A DNA stretch of 64,000 nucleotides from Ornithinimicrobium laminariae (GTDB lineage: Bacteria; Actinomycetota; Actinomycetes; Actinomycetales; Dermatophilaceae). The position numbers were made by a program, and so were the translations under genes. Positions 45,971 through 54,130 of the stretch are shown piece by piece; the first letter of the stretch is position 1; each line of letters begins with the position of its first letter. The notes under the pieces are model-generated. The model was not told the origin of the DNA and made no database searches. It was given only the letters and a program-made list of their open reading frames with translations. Location of the stretch: contig NZ_JAHZSU010000001.1 of assembly GCF_019457945.1 (NCBI RefSeq), positions 310,001-374,000 of the forward strand, given 5' to 3'.

Positions 45971-47136
45971 TGCAGGACAGCTGCCGTGACCTGGGAGAGC
46001 GGCTCAGACAGAGCATTCACCGCGTCGGAAAGTTCCTTGACCTCTTCCGTGGAGAGCTCGGTGTAGAGGACGAATCCTTCGCCGTCGCGGTGCTGGTCCA
46101 AGAGTGCCTGCAACTCATCGAAGCGCTCAGCAACTTCGGCATCTAGTTCCGGGTTTTTGGTCTCCAGGATTGGACTCAGGCCCTGCCACGCAACCCGTGC
46201 GCCATCAACGTTGGCCTGGAAGTCCCACAGGTCGGTGTGCGACCAGATCTCTTCCTCACCAGTGACCTTGCCGGTCGCGACCTCGTCCAGCAGGCCCTTG
46301 GCCCCGTTGCCGATCTGGTCTGCGGTGAAGGTCATGTCACGCGTGCGGTCGTACAATTCTTGGGTGTCCGAGTTCAGCTTGTCCGCGAGCGCCTGGCGAC
46401 CAGCCTGGTCAAGCGTCTCGTAGTCTCCGTCCTCCGGTGGCCACAGGTCCTTTTCGATAGCGTGCCAGCCAGTCCATTCCTGGCCCGGTTCGAGGTCTGC
46501 TTCGCGCAGGTCCATGGAGGGGTCGAGGTCACCGAAGGACTCGGCAACCGTTTCGATGCGCTCCCAGTGCAGGCGCGCTTCGGGATAAAACTCGCGAGCC
46601 GCGTCATCGTCACCGGCAACGTACAAGGCGGTGAACTCTTCGGTGTCGGCGAGCAGCTGCTCGGTTTGATCGCGGATGTACGCGCCGTACTGCTCGTCAG
46701 CTTGGGCCACCAATTCGGCGGAGTCTCCACTGGCCGCCATCTCGGCACCAGAGTCGGTCACGGTGAACGCAGCCTGGATGCCGTCGCCCACCATGCCCGG
46801 CTTGCAGGCAGTGAAGTAGTCACCTGCGGGGGCTTGCATGACGAGATCCCGCGACAAGCCAGGCCCGATGTTTTCCACTTCACCGATGATGCGCAGTTGA
46901 TCTTCGCCGAGCAGGTAGAACTCAGTGACCTGCGAGCCGTCGTTGGTGACGTTGAAGGTCAGCGTCCCCGAGCCCGTCTCGGTGGCCGAGAGGTCGCAGG
47001 CATCGTCGGTGGCTGAGACGGCAATCGCGCCAGAGTCGCCGGTCGAAGCGCCATCGCTCGTGGTTTCAGAGTTATCCGTGCAAGCTGACAGCGTCAGCGC
47101 GAGGATCGCTGAGCTAGCAAAGAGGACGCGTTTCAT
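45967..47136 (-). CDS. efeO: Iron uptake lipoprotein EfeO (cupredoxin and M75 domains)
   Basis: EfeO binds and delivers iron outside the membrane for EfeU. The 389-residue protein has a lipoprotein signal ending in the lipobox LSAC (Cys19), a cupredoxin-like domain (about 40-130, with Cys residues in ACDLSAT and TACKPG) and a C-terminal M75 imelysin domain with the metal motif HWERIE and the conserved GWHAIEKDLW. AAAGG precedes the ATG. It lies between efeU (32 bases upstream) and efeB (overlapping). Confidence 0.94.
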   Translation of the reverse strand: MKRVLFASSAILALTLSACTDNSETTSDGASTGDSGAIAVSATDDACDLSATETGSGTLTFNVTNDGSQVTEFYLLGEDQLRIIGEVENIGPGLSRDLVMQAPAGDYFTACKPGMVGDGIQAAFTVTDSGAEMAASGDSAELVAQADEQYGAYIRDQTEQLLADTEEFTALYVAGDDDAAREFYPEARLHWERIETVAESFGDLDPSMDLREADLEPGQEWTGWHAIEKDLWPPEDGDYETLDQAGRQALADKLNSDTQELYDRTRDMTFTADQIGNGAKGLLDEVATGKVTGEEEIWSHTDLWDFQANVDGARVAWQGLSPILETKNPELDAEVAERFDELQALLDQHRDGEGFVLYTELSTEEVKELSDAVNALSEPLSQVTAAVLQ

Positions 47137-47168
47137 CGCGGGCCTTTCAAGATGAGGATGGAGGTTAT

Positions 47169-48038
47169 TCAGACTGCGACGGTGTCACGCTGAGGTGCCG
47201 TGGCTTTCGTCGCAGGTGCAGACGGCAAGCGCGTTTCTTTGAGGAAGAGCACCAGCACTGGGATCAGGTATGCGAAGTAGGCGATAACTTCAAGGACCGT
47301 CATGGCTGGGGCAATGTTGAAGATGCCTTTAAGCAAAGTCGCCGTGACCGAGGTCGGAGCCAACGTGCCGGAGAAGTCGAAAGCCAAGTTGTGCAGGCCC
47401 GGCAGGATGCCAGCTTCTTGCAAGTCGTGCACCGCGTAGGCCAGCACACCAGCAGCAACGAAAACCAGCAAGACCCCGCTGACCCGGAAGAACATACGCA
47501 GGTCGATGCGGATGGCACCGCGGTAGAAGAGGTAGCCCATCACCACCGCGGTGAGGATGCCCAGCAGTGCGGCGATCAGCGGGGCGGCGGTCGAGCCAGC
47601 GGCTGTCCCGGCTGCGGCCCGTGAGGCAGCCCAGATAAAGAGCGCTGTCTCGAGGCCTTCGCGGCCAACGGCGAGTGCGGCGACTAAGACAACCGCGCCA
47701 CGGCCCGATGTTGCTGCCTGGTCGACCGAGTCGCGCAAGGTGCTGCTCATCGTGCGAGCAGATGTGGCCATCCAAAAGATCATCCAGGTGACGAAGACCA
47801 CGGCAACGATGGACAGCGAGCCGCCAATGGCCTCTTGTGCGGTGAAGGTGAGCCCCTTAGGCCCAAACGTCAGGATCGCGCCGAAGGCGAAGGAGACGAC
47901 GACAGCCAAACTGACGCCCGCCGTCACCGATGGCAGCAGGTGCCGCCGGTCAGATTTGACTAAATATGCCACCAAGATCGAAACGACGAGAGCCGCTTCG
48001 AGGCCTTCACGGAGGCCAATCAGGTAGTTCGCCAGCAC
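47169..48038 (-). CDS. efeU: Iron permease EfeU (FTR1 family)
   Basis: EfeU is the membrane channel of the Efe system for iron uptake. The 289-residue protein has seven hydrophobic segments and two REGLE motifs, in IGLREGLEAAL near the N-terminus and VGREGLETALF in the middle, which bind the metal in FTR1 proteins. GTG at 48038 is preferred to the GTG three codons upstream, because AAAGG then lies eight bases before the start and the product begins MLANYLIGLREGLEAAL like other members. The DtxR-like box lies about 30 bases upstream, so the gene should be repressed when iron is plentiful. Confidence 0.93.
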   Translation of the reverse strand: MLANYLIGLREGLEAALVVSILVAYLVKSDRRHLLPSVTAGVSLAVVVSFAFGAILTFGPKGLTFTAQEAIGGSLSIVAVVFVTWMIFWMATSARTMSSTLRDSVDQAATSGRGAVVLVAALAVGREGLETALFIWAASRAAAGTAAGSTAAPLIAALLGILTAVVMGYLFYRGAIRIDLRMFFRVSGVLLVFVAAGVLAYAVHDLQEAGILPGLHNLAFDFSGTLAPTSVTATLLKGIFNIAPAMTVLEVIAYFAYLIPVLVLFLKETRLPSAPATKATAPQRDTVAV

Positions 48039-48064
48039 CAGAAGCACCTTTAACTCGATTTAGG

Positions 48065-48083
48065 CAAGGTTAGGCTGCCCTTG
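48065..48083. promoter_or_regulatory. DtxR/IdeR-type iron box upstream of efeUOB
   Basis: CAAGGTTAGGCTGCCCTTG matches 13 of 19 positions of the TTAGGTTAGGCTAACCTAA consensus for actinobacterial iron repressors, with a conserved AGGTTAGGCT core and an outer CAAGG/CCTTG palindrome. It lies 27 bases before the efeU start, where bound repressor would block transcription. No repressor gene is in the window. Confidence 0.8.
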
Positions 48084-48166
48084 CCAGGATGTTTTAAAGG
48101 TACACCGTCGTGGCCTTATTCCAAACAGGGCCTGTTGGGCGACGATCCCCAGCGAATATTTCTGTG

Positions 48167-48239
<73 letters not shown>

Positions 48240-48274
48240 CGAGAATGAGTCTAAGCCCGACTACCATCGGCGTC

Positions 48275-49393
48275 ATGGAAGACCCATTGGCACAGTTGCG
48301 CTCGGAGATCGACGAAGTGGATCAGGCGATGCTTGATCTGTTGGGTCGACGCCTCGAACTCGTGAGCCAAGTTGGCGAAGTCAAAGGCAAACATGGATTG
48401 CCGATCTACGCTCCCGATCGTGAGCAGGCGATGATCAACGCCCGCCGGGCACAGGCAACCGCAAAGGGCATCCCCCCGGACTTGATCGAGGATGTGCTGC
48501 GCCGCTGTATGCGTGAGGCTTACGTCCACGAAAAGAACATGGGCTTCACCCAGCAGGCTCCCGGCTTGGGCCCGGTTGTCATCGTCGGTGGTGCTGGTCG
48601 GATGGGCGCGATGTTTGGCCGGATGCTGACGCTGTCTGGCTATGTCGTTCGCATCCTGGACCGTGATGACTGGGACCGTGCCGCCGACATCGTTGAGGGC
48701 GCTGGGCTGGTGTTGGTGAGCGTGCCGATCCATCAAACTGAAGAGATCATCAAGGCGCTTCCCTCGCTGCCGGCCGACTGCCTTTTGGCTGACCTCACCT
48801 CCACAAAGGCTGGCCCAGTCGCCGCCATGCTGGAGGCTCACGCCGGTCCGGTGCTTGGCTTGCACCCGATGTTTGGCCCTGACCTTGAGTCGTTTGCCAA
48901 GCAGGTTGTGGCTGCCAGCGTCGGCCGGAACCCCGAGTCCAGTGAATGGCTGCTGGAGCAGATTCGTCTCTGGGGCGCTCGGGTGCACGAAGTGAGCGCA
49001 AAGGACCACGATGCGGAGATGGGCCTGATCCAGGCACTGCGCCACTTCTCGACCTTCGCATATGGATCACACCTGGCCTCCGAGGACCGCAGCCTCAGCG
49101 AATTGCTAGCCCTTTCCTCCCCCATCTACCGGCTCGAGCTCATCATGGTGGGCCGACTCTTTGCACAAAGCCCTGAGTTGTACTTCGACATCATCACGGC
49201 CTCCACCGACAACTTGGAGCTCATCGAGCGCTACCACCAGCGCTTCGGCAGGGCCATCGCCCTCCTCAAGGCTGGCGATTCTGAGGCGTTCATTGAGCGA
49301 TTCAGCGAGATCGGCGAATGGTTCGGCTCGTATGCCGGTCGCTTCCTTGATGAGTCACGCTCGCTCCTGGCACACGCCGATTCGACGCGCTGA
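48275..49393 (+). CDS. tyrA: Bifunctional chorismate mutase / prephenate dehydrogenase (T-protein)
   Basis: The enzyme turns chorismate into prephenate and oxidises it to hydroxyphenylpyruvate for tyrosine. Residues 1-90 are an AroQ chorismate mutase ([38 protein letters not shown]); the rest is a NAD-linked dehydrogenase with GGAGRMG (105-111), the catalytic His197 in [10 protein letters not shown], and [20 protein letters not shown]. At 372 residues it matches E. coli TyrA in length (373) and, from memory, is very similar along its whole length (for example [18 protein letters not shown] and [19 protein letters not shown]). Actinobacteria usually have separate enzymes, so transfer from a gammaproteobacterium is likely. 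ATG at 48275 fits the family; one at 48245 is also in frame. Confidence 0.94.
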   Translation: MEDPLAQLRSEIDEVDQAMLDLLGRRLELVSQVGEVKGKHGLPIYAPDREQAMINARRAQATAKGIPPDLIEDVLRRCMREAYVHEKNMGFTQQAPGLGPVVIVGGAGRMGAMFGRMLTLSGYVVRILDRDDWDRAADIVEGAGLVLVSVPIHQTEEIIKALPSLPADCLLADLTSTKAGPVAAMLEAHAGPVLGLHPMFGPDLESFAKQVVAASVGRNPESSEWLLEQIRLWGARVHEVSAKDHDAEMGLIQALRHFSTFAYGSHLASEDRSLSELLALSSPIYRLELIMVGRLFAQSPELYFDIITASTDNLELIERYHQRFGRAIALLKAGDSEAFIERFSEIGEWFGSYAGRFLDESRSLLAHADSTR

Positions 49394-49408
49394 CTCGACA
49401 CGCTGACT

Positions 49409-50566
49409 TCAGCGGGCGGGAGCAGCCGTTGCCGCGCTATTGGCACCCTGCACCAAGGCCTTGCGGTGAGCCACCAGCGAGCGCAGCAGCACGCGCTCAC
49501 GTTCGCGCCAGTGTGGGTCTCGATCGCCCCGATGCAGGTGTTCAGCGGCAATCGCCAACTCTGCGGATTCGTCTTGGAAGGCCCGCATAGCGCGAGACCC
49601 GGCCTGGCCGTACTGTTTTTTGGCCCAACTCCGTGCTTGACGTCGCTGGTTTGGCGAAATCAACATGGAGACCTCGGACGGGGTAAACCAGCCGTTCATC
49701 CCGTATTCGGTCAGCCGCTCTCGCATCGTCCGCGACTCTAGGGAGCGGGCAAAGATGACAACAGCTAAGAAGCCCAAGAACAGCGGGACCTGGATGACCA
49801 AGTAGAGGACAAACCAGATGTCCAAGGCGGCGCTGGCGTTCCAGACACTGTGGATGGTGACCGCAGCCGCATACCCGAGGATGGGGACGGGAAAGTAGAT
49901 CCAGCGGCGTCGATGGGCCAAGAGGCCAAAGGCGATCCCGATGCAGACGGTGAACATCGGGTGCGCAAACGGGGTCGCTAGACAACGAACCACAAAGGTC
50001 CCCACGAGCCCAGCCTGACCCAACTGCTGGTAGTTGCTGCCCAGATAGAGGATGTCCTCGACGTAGGCAAAGCCGATGGCGATGACCCCGGCATAAGCAA
50101 TGCCGTCAACAACGCCGTTGAACTCACGCTTGGCAAAAGTAAAGATCAGCAGCAGACCAAGGCCCTTGAAGAACTCCTCAACAACTGGGGCCTCAAAGAC
50201 CAGCAAGAAGTAGTCAGGGTGCACGCCCACGTTCAACAGCATGTTTCGCGCCGCGCCACCGACCACGAGGCTGCCAGCCGTTGAAATCAGAGCGCCCCAG
50301 AGGAAGGCAAACCACATAATCCTTGCTGGCTCCGCCTCAAGGCGGTCGACCCAGAGAAAGAGCGGCAAGACGATGCCGATGGCCACAGTGGAAATCACCA
50401 GGCCAAGCAGTGTTCCCTGGATGCCGATGCTCACGGTGAGGGACCAGGAGAGGAGAAACGCAGACATCGCGAAGGCGGTGACAAGGACAGCCAGCACCAC
50501 GATGTGGCGCAGCCCCGGGCGTCCGGTCACGTTTGGTTCCACCGGCGAAGCCACAGCCTGACTCAC
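49409..50566 (-). CDS. PrsW-family intramembrane protease
   Basis: This is a predicted membrane metalloprotease related to PrsW, which cuts anti-sigma factors or lantibiotic-like peptides. The 385-residue protein has about eight membrane helices up to residue 280. Conserved acidic and histidine motifs are VVEEFFKGLG, FAYVEDILYLG, TPFAHPMFT and HSVWNAS. The last 100 residues are a soluble, Arg/Ala-rich tail (RERERVLLRSLVAHRK). Start GTG at 50566 is chosen because a longer frame would overlap the divergent orn gene. No sigma/anti-sigma gene is nearby to suggest its substrate. Confidence 0.88.
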   Translation of the reverse strand: MSQAVASPVEPNVTGRPGLRHIVVLAVLVTAFAMSAFLLSWSLTVSIGIQGTLLGLVISTVAIGIVLPLFLWVDRLEAEPARIMWFAFLWGALISTAGSLVVGGAARNMLLNVGVHPDYFLLVFEAPVVEEFFKGLGLLLIFTFAKREFNGVVDGIAYAGVIAIGFAYVEDILYLGSNYQQLGQAGLVGTFVVRCLATPFAHPMFTVCIGIAFGLLAHRRRWIYFPVPILGYAAAVTIHSVWNASAALDIWFVLYLVIQVPLFLGFLAVVIFARSLESRTMRERLTEYGMNGWFTPSEVSMLISPNQRRQARSWAKKQYGQAGSRAMRAFQDESAELAIAAEHLHRGDRDPHWRERERVLLRSLVAHRKALVQGANSAATAAPAR

Positions 50567-50637
50567 TGCGCAACCCAAATCGACATGCAGCCACCCTAAC
50601 GATTCCCAGCCGTTGTACAGGCCAGTAGTCTGTTGCG

Positions 50638-51261
50638 GTGACTTCTCAAGCATCTGTACGTGGGGCCCAGGACTGCATGGTCTGGATTGACTGCGAAATG
50701 ACCGGCCTCGACACCATCAACGACGCGCTGATCGAGGTGGCCGCGCTCGTCACCGATTCAAACCTCAACATCTTGGGGGATGGTGTTGACCTCGTGATCC
50801 GCCCTCCCGAGGAGGCGCTGAAGCAGATGACGGACTTTGTCCGCGCCATGCACGTGGAGAGCGGTCTGCTCGACGTCTTGGAGAAGGGCACCACGCTGGA
50901 AGACGCTCAGGCCCAGGTGTTGGCCTACGTCAAGGAATGGGCACCTGAAGGCGGCAAGGCTCCCCTAGCAGGCAACACCGTCAGCACGGACCGGGTGTTC
51001 CTCGCCCGTGACATGCCTGAGTTAGAGCGCCACCTGCACTATCGGATCGTCGATGTGTCCTCGATCAAGGAACTTTCGCGTCGTTGGTTCCCCCGCGCCT
51101 ACTTCTCCTCGCCCAACAAGACGGGCGGGCACCGCGCCTTGGGTGACATTCAAGACAGCATCAACGAACTTCGCTACTACCGCGAGGCCGTATTCCAGGA
51201 ACAGCCCGGGCTAGAGACTGCGGCCTTGCGCGAAATTTCAGCCAAGATCACGTACAACTAG
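50638..51261 (+). CDS. orn: Oligoribonuclease
   Basis: Orn degrades di- and short oligoribonucleotides, including pGpG, to mononucleotides. The 207-residue DEDDh exonuclease has WIDCEMTGLD (Asp and Glu), NTVSTDRVFLARDMPELE and HRALGDIQDSINELRYY with the conserved His and Asp. The GTG start has no ribosome binding site but a TAGTCT -10-like box about 7-12 bases before it, which suggests a leaderless transcript; the alternative start is the Met of MVWIDCEMTG. It ends before a strong terminator. Confidence 0.94.
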   Translation: MTSQASVRGAQDCMVWIDCEMTGLDTINDALIEVAALVTDSNLNILGDGVDLVIRPPEEALKQMTDFVRAMHVESGLLDVLEKGTTLEDAQAQVLAYVKEWAPEGGKAPLAGNTVSTDRVFLARDMPELERHLHYRIVDVSSIKELSRRWFPRAYFSSPNKTGGHRALGDIQDSINELRYYREAVFQEQPGLETAALREISAKITYN

Positions 51262-51299
51262 ACCGCCACGCCGCAATCCAAGCCAATCCCCCACATAAG

Positions 51300-51335
51300 A
51301 AAACCCCGCCTGGCCTGAGCCAGACGGGGTTTTTC
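51300..51335 (+). terminator. orn rho-independent terminator
   Basis: AAAACCCCG and CTGGC pair with GCCAG and CGGGGTTTT around a CTGA loop with one mismatch, followed by TTTTC. It also lies just downstream of tRNA-His on the other strand, with a run of T on that strand too, so it may serve both. Confidence 0.92.
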
Positions 51336-51339
51336 TTTG

Positions 51340-51413
51340 GGTGAACGACGGGACTTGAACCCGCGACATCCGCCACCACAAGGCGGCGCTCTACCAACTG
51401 AGCTACGCCCACC
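51340..51413 (-). tRNA. tRNA-His (anticodon GTG)
   Basis: The anticodon stem-loop is CCGCC-TTGTGGT-GGCGG. Acceptor GTGGGCG pairs with CGTTCAC through two G-T pairs. The extra G(-1) and matching C73 that mark tRNA-His are both encoded. CCA is not encoded. Confidence 0.95.
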
Positions 51414-51505
51414 ATGATGCTCAGAATCTTGAAAAGATCTCTGAGGCAACGCGGATCATCGTACAACTTTTGTGGCCTGACTAAAAACTAGGCCGTTCGG
51501 CGCCG

Positions 51506-52534
51506 CTAGTCGCTCTGGCCACTCCTGCGTTCAGCAGCCGCGATGATACGGATTCTGCGCATTTCGCGGACCTGCGCAGCCTCCTTGGCTTCCTTCTTTT
51601 CCACGCCACTCGCGTTTCGCAGGGGCAGCTGCACGCGTTCTTCCGCAGCAACACCCGCCTGCAACTCGCGGCTGCGCTCCAACTCGACGTCGAGCTCAGC
51701 ACCCAAGATCAGCACGATGTTGGTGATCCACAACCAGAGCAACAGCAGGATGGCGCCAGCAAAAGCCCCGTAGGTGCCTCCGTACGAGGCGAAGTCGCTG
51801 GAGACGTAGGCACCGAAGCCCAGGGTCGCGATAGCCCAGACGATGATGGCGAAGGCCGAGCCCATGCTGACAATGCGAAACTTGGGTCGGACGTTGGGAG
51901 TGCCCCAATAGAGCAAAGCCACCAGGACCATCACCATCAGGACGACGACGGGCCACTTGGCCAGACCCCAAATCTGCACGGCGCTGTCACCGAGGCCCAC
52001 GACCGAGCCAATCGCTTCGGCCAGCGAACCACTTAGCACCAGCGCACCAGCGATCAAGATCACGACGAACATCAAAATCAGCGTCAGCAGGAAGGTCCAC
52101 GGGCGCAGCTTCCAGATCGGCCGGCCTTCCCTGACTCCGTAGACCCGGTTCATTGTCCGGGAAAAGCCATTGACGAAGTTAGAGGCCGAATACAGCGCAC
52201 CAAGAAGACCAACGGCGAAGGCCAGACCCGCTCCCGGAGTCTCCTGGAGGTTGGACACAAAAGTCTCAACCGGCCCCAAGACGCTGTCGGTCGCTCCCAT
52301 CTCCTTGGCCACATCAAGCAGAGCTTGGGTGGTCTCACGGCCATTGCCGAAGATGCCGAGCAGCGAGGTGAACGCCAGAATCGCGGGGAACAACGACAGC
52401 GTTGCGTAGTAGGTCAGCGATGCCGATAGATCTGTCCCGCCGTGGGCGATGAAGTTCTGCACTGCCCGCTTGAACGAATTCAGCAGGTTCGGCTTGGCTG
52501 TCTCAGGTCGTTGCCCTGTGGTCCTCGAAGTCAC
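51506..52534 (-). CDS. YihY/BrkB family inner membrane protein
   Basis: Function is unknown; members were once wrongly called ribonuclease BN. The protein is about 342 residues and has six membrane segments. It includes LSASLTYYATLSLFPAILAF, LLGALYSASNFVNGFSRTMN and GAFAGAILLLLWLWITNIVL, the three conserved regions of the family. The C-terminal 60 residues are charged (VEKKEAKEAAQVREMRRIR) and probably cytoplasmic. Start GTG at 52534 is chosen over the 20-codon-longer frame, but neither has a clear ribosome binding site. Confidence 0.9.
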   Translation of the reverse strand: MTSRTTGQRPETAKPNLLNSFKRAVQNFIAHGGTDLSASLTYYATLSLFPAILAFTSLLGIFGNGRETTQALLDVAKEMGATDSVLGPVETFVSNLQETPGAGLAFAVGLLGALYSASNFVNGFSRTMNRVYGVREGRPIWKLRPWTFLLTLILMFVVILIAGALVLSGSLAEAIGSVVGLGDSAVQIWGLAKWPVVVLMVMVLVALLYWGTPNVRPKFRIVSMGSAFAIIVWAIATLGFGAYVSSDFASYGGTYGAFAGAILLLLWLWITNIVLILGAELDVELERSRELQAGVAAEERVQLPLRNASGVEKKEAKEAAQVREMRRIRIIAAAERRSGQSD

Positions 52535-52612
52535 TGGACCAGTGTGCCGCACAACGGCGCTGGTCGAAGACCCGGCGCCCCGACACTGCCACATTCAACG
52601 ATGCTGGCATGA

Positions 52613-52647
52613 GAAAAGGCCCGATCCGCATAGGATCAGGCCTTTTC
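52613..52647 (-). terminator. Terminator of the original tRNA gene at the integration site
   Basis: GAAAAGGCC (52613-52621) pairs with GGCCTTTTC (52639-52647), with an inner GATCC/GGATC stem. On the minus strand it lies six bases after the tRNA 3' end and has a T-run in the stem, as expected for a tRNA terminator. Confidence 0.8.
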
Positions 52648-52653
52648 GATAAG

Positions 52654-52691
52654 TGCGCCAACAGGGACTCGAACCCCGAACCCGCTGATTT
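52654..52691 (-). repeat. tRNA 3' fragment: probable attachment site (attL or attR)
   Basis: On the minus strand AATCAGCGGGTTCGGGGTTC and GAGTCCCTGTTGGCGCA reproduce a tRNA from the anticodon loop (about position 37) to the discriminator: 3' anticodon stem TCAGC, five-base variable loop, T-arm CGGGG-TTCGAGT-CCCTG, acceptor TTGGCGC and A73. The matching 5' acceptor GCGCCAA is absent next to it, so it is not a whole tRNA. The class I shape and sequence look most like tRNA-Lys, less surely another class I tRNA. An integrase gene begins 64 bases away, so this is the expected chromosomal end of an element inserted in the tRNA. CCCGCTGA here also has an inverted copy at 52716-52723. Confidence 0.8.
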
Positions 52692-52754
52692 AGGTCTTGC
52701 TAGGGCATTGCGTGCTCAGCGGGCCCACCTCTCGGCCGCGTAAGTTTCAAGAGA

Positions 52755-53660
52755 ATGTCAACGCCGCGCCTGAGAGTGGTCAAGACACGCCTATCGGCAG
52801 GCATCAATGAGCCGATCCAGCGCGCGGACCGCGCCAGCGTCAGCCACCGTCAAAAGGTGACTGAAACTTACGCTGTACTGCACCTTGAAGCATTCGCCGG
52901 ATGGCTACGCGCAGCCGCTCGCCCCGAAAGCACGATCTACTTGCGCACCTACCAGGTGAGACGAATCGCCGGCCAAATCCCCAACCTGCCCTCAGTAGAC
53001 GGTGAGACCCTTACCCAATGGCTCGGCTCACAAGCCTGGAAGCCTGACACGAAACGCTCATACCGCTCAGCGCTCACGATCTACTTTGGGTGGCTACACG
53101 CCAGCGGACGCATCACCAGCAACCCCACCCTGGGAATGCCGATCGTCACCGGGTCACACGCTCTCCCCCGACCCGCAACCGATGAATCCGTGCAACAAGC
53201 CCTGGCCACCGCCGATGACCGAGTGCGCCTCATGATCCGGATCCAAGCCACCCTCGGCCTACGCCGCGGAGAAGTCGCCAGAGTCCACACACGCGACGTC
53301 GTCCGAGACTTCGAAGGCCACAGCCTGCGCATCCTCGGCAAAGGATCCCGCGAGCGCCTCGTGCCGCTCCCTCGCGGCCTGGCAGCAGTACTGCTAGCCC
53401 AACCCGCCGGGTGGCTATTTCCCTCACCAGCAGGCGGACCACTCACGCCCGCGCACGTCGGGAAACTCATCTCGCGAGCGCTGGGCCCAGGCGTCACACC
53501 CCACCAGCTGCGACACAGGTTCGCTACCCGCGCCTACGCCCAAGGCCAAGACCTGCTCGCCGTGCAGCAGTTACTCGGGCACGCCAGACCCGAAACCACC
53601 ATGATCTACACCCAAGTCCCGACAGCGTCTAAGCGGTTCATCGTCGACGCTGCGGCCTGA
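52755..53660 (+). CDS. int: Tyrosine recombinase (phage integrase)
   Basis: The integrase inserts and excises the element at the tRNA att site. The 301-residue protein has an N-terminal SAM-like DNA-binding domain (about 35-125) and a catalytic domain with a complete active-site set: Arg in TLGLRRGEVARV, Lys in GKGSRERLVPLP, His-x-x-Arg in TPHQLRHRFATRAY, His in LLGHARPETTM and the nucleophile Tyr in MIYTQV. There is no large N-terminal arm-binding domain, so it is close to short XerD-like integrases. ATG at 52755 follows AAGAGA. It abuts the tRNA fragment, as integrases commonly do. Confidence 0.94.
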   Translation: MSTPRLRVVKTRLSAGINEPIQRADRASVSHRQKVTETYAVLHLEAFAGWLRAAARPESTIYLRTYQVRRIAGQIPNLPSVDGETLTQWLGSQAWKPDTKRSYRSALTIYFGWLHASGRITSNPTLGMPIVTGSHALPRPATDESVQQALATADDRVRLMIRIQATLGLRRGEVARVHTRDVVRDFEGHSLRILGKGSRERLVPLPRGLAAVLLAQPAGWLFPSPAGGPLTPAHVGKLISRALGPGVTPHQLRHRFATRAYAQGQDLLAVQQLLGHARPETTMIYTQVPTASKRFIVDAAA

Positions 53661-53680
53661 GCCCGCGGCTGTGTGCGACT

Positions 53681-54130
53681 ATGACACACATGGACGCGGA
53701 CCAAAGACTCATCAGCATCGGCTACGAGGGGCGCAACGCTGCTGAACTGATCCAAAGACTCAAGGATCAAGATGTGCAGGTGCTCGTAGACGTGCGCCTA
53801 ACTCCACTCAGCCGGAAGAAGGGCCTCTCGAAGACCGCCCTATCGGCCGCTCTTGCCGAGGCTGGGATTCGATATGTGCATCACCGCCAACTGGGGAACC
53901 CCAAAGACAACCGTGACGACTTCCGCAAAGGCCTCGCTACATCTCGCGAACGGTACCGAGACGTACTTACCGGCACGGACGGTAGTGAAGCGCTACGGCA
54001 TGTGCTCGAACTGCTCGGGCAAGAGTCAGTCGCCCTGCTTTGCTTCGAACGCGACCACGACCAGTGCCACCGCCACATGGTCGCCGAAGCCTTGGGCAGC
54101 CAACGAGAGATAAGCCTCATCCAAGCCTAA
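53681..54130 (+). CDS. DUF488 domain protein
   Basis: The biochemical function is not established. The 149-residue protein has the family marks ISIGYEGRNAAELIQRLKD, VDVRLTPLSRKKGLSKTAL and YVHHRQLGNP, and near the end LLCFERDHDQCHRHMVAE with a Cys-Glu-x-Asp and Cys-His-Arg pair. It begins 20 bases after the integrase stop, on the same strand. Its TAA stop overlaps the TAG of the convergent gene. Position between integrase and lysis genes marks it as prophage cargo, possibly protecting the lysogen, but that is inference. Confidence 0.85.
   Translation: MTHMDADQRLISIGYEGRNAAELIQRLKDQDVQVLVDVRLTPLSRKKGLSKTALSAALAEAGIRYVHHRQLGNPKDNRDDFRKGLATSRERYRDVLTGTDGSEALRHVLELLGQESVALLCFERDHDQCHRHMVAEALGSQREISLIQA

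Noticed and set aside
52654..52740. A complete tRNA or a tmRNA 3' end
   Set aside because: The 5' acceptor GCGCCAA and D-arm are missing, and the acceptor sequence does not match the GGGGC...of tmRNA. The piece is explained by integration into a tRNA.
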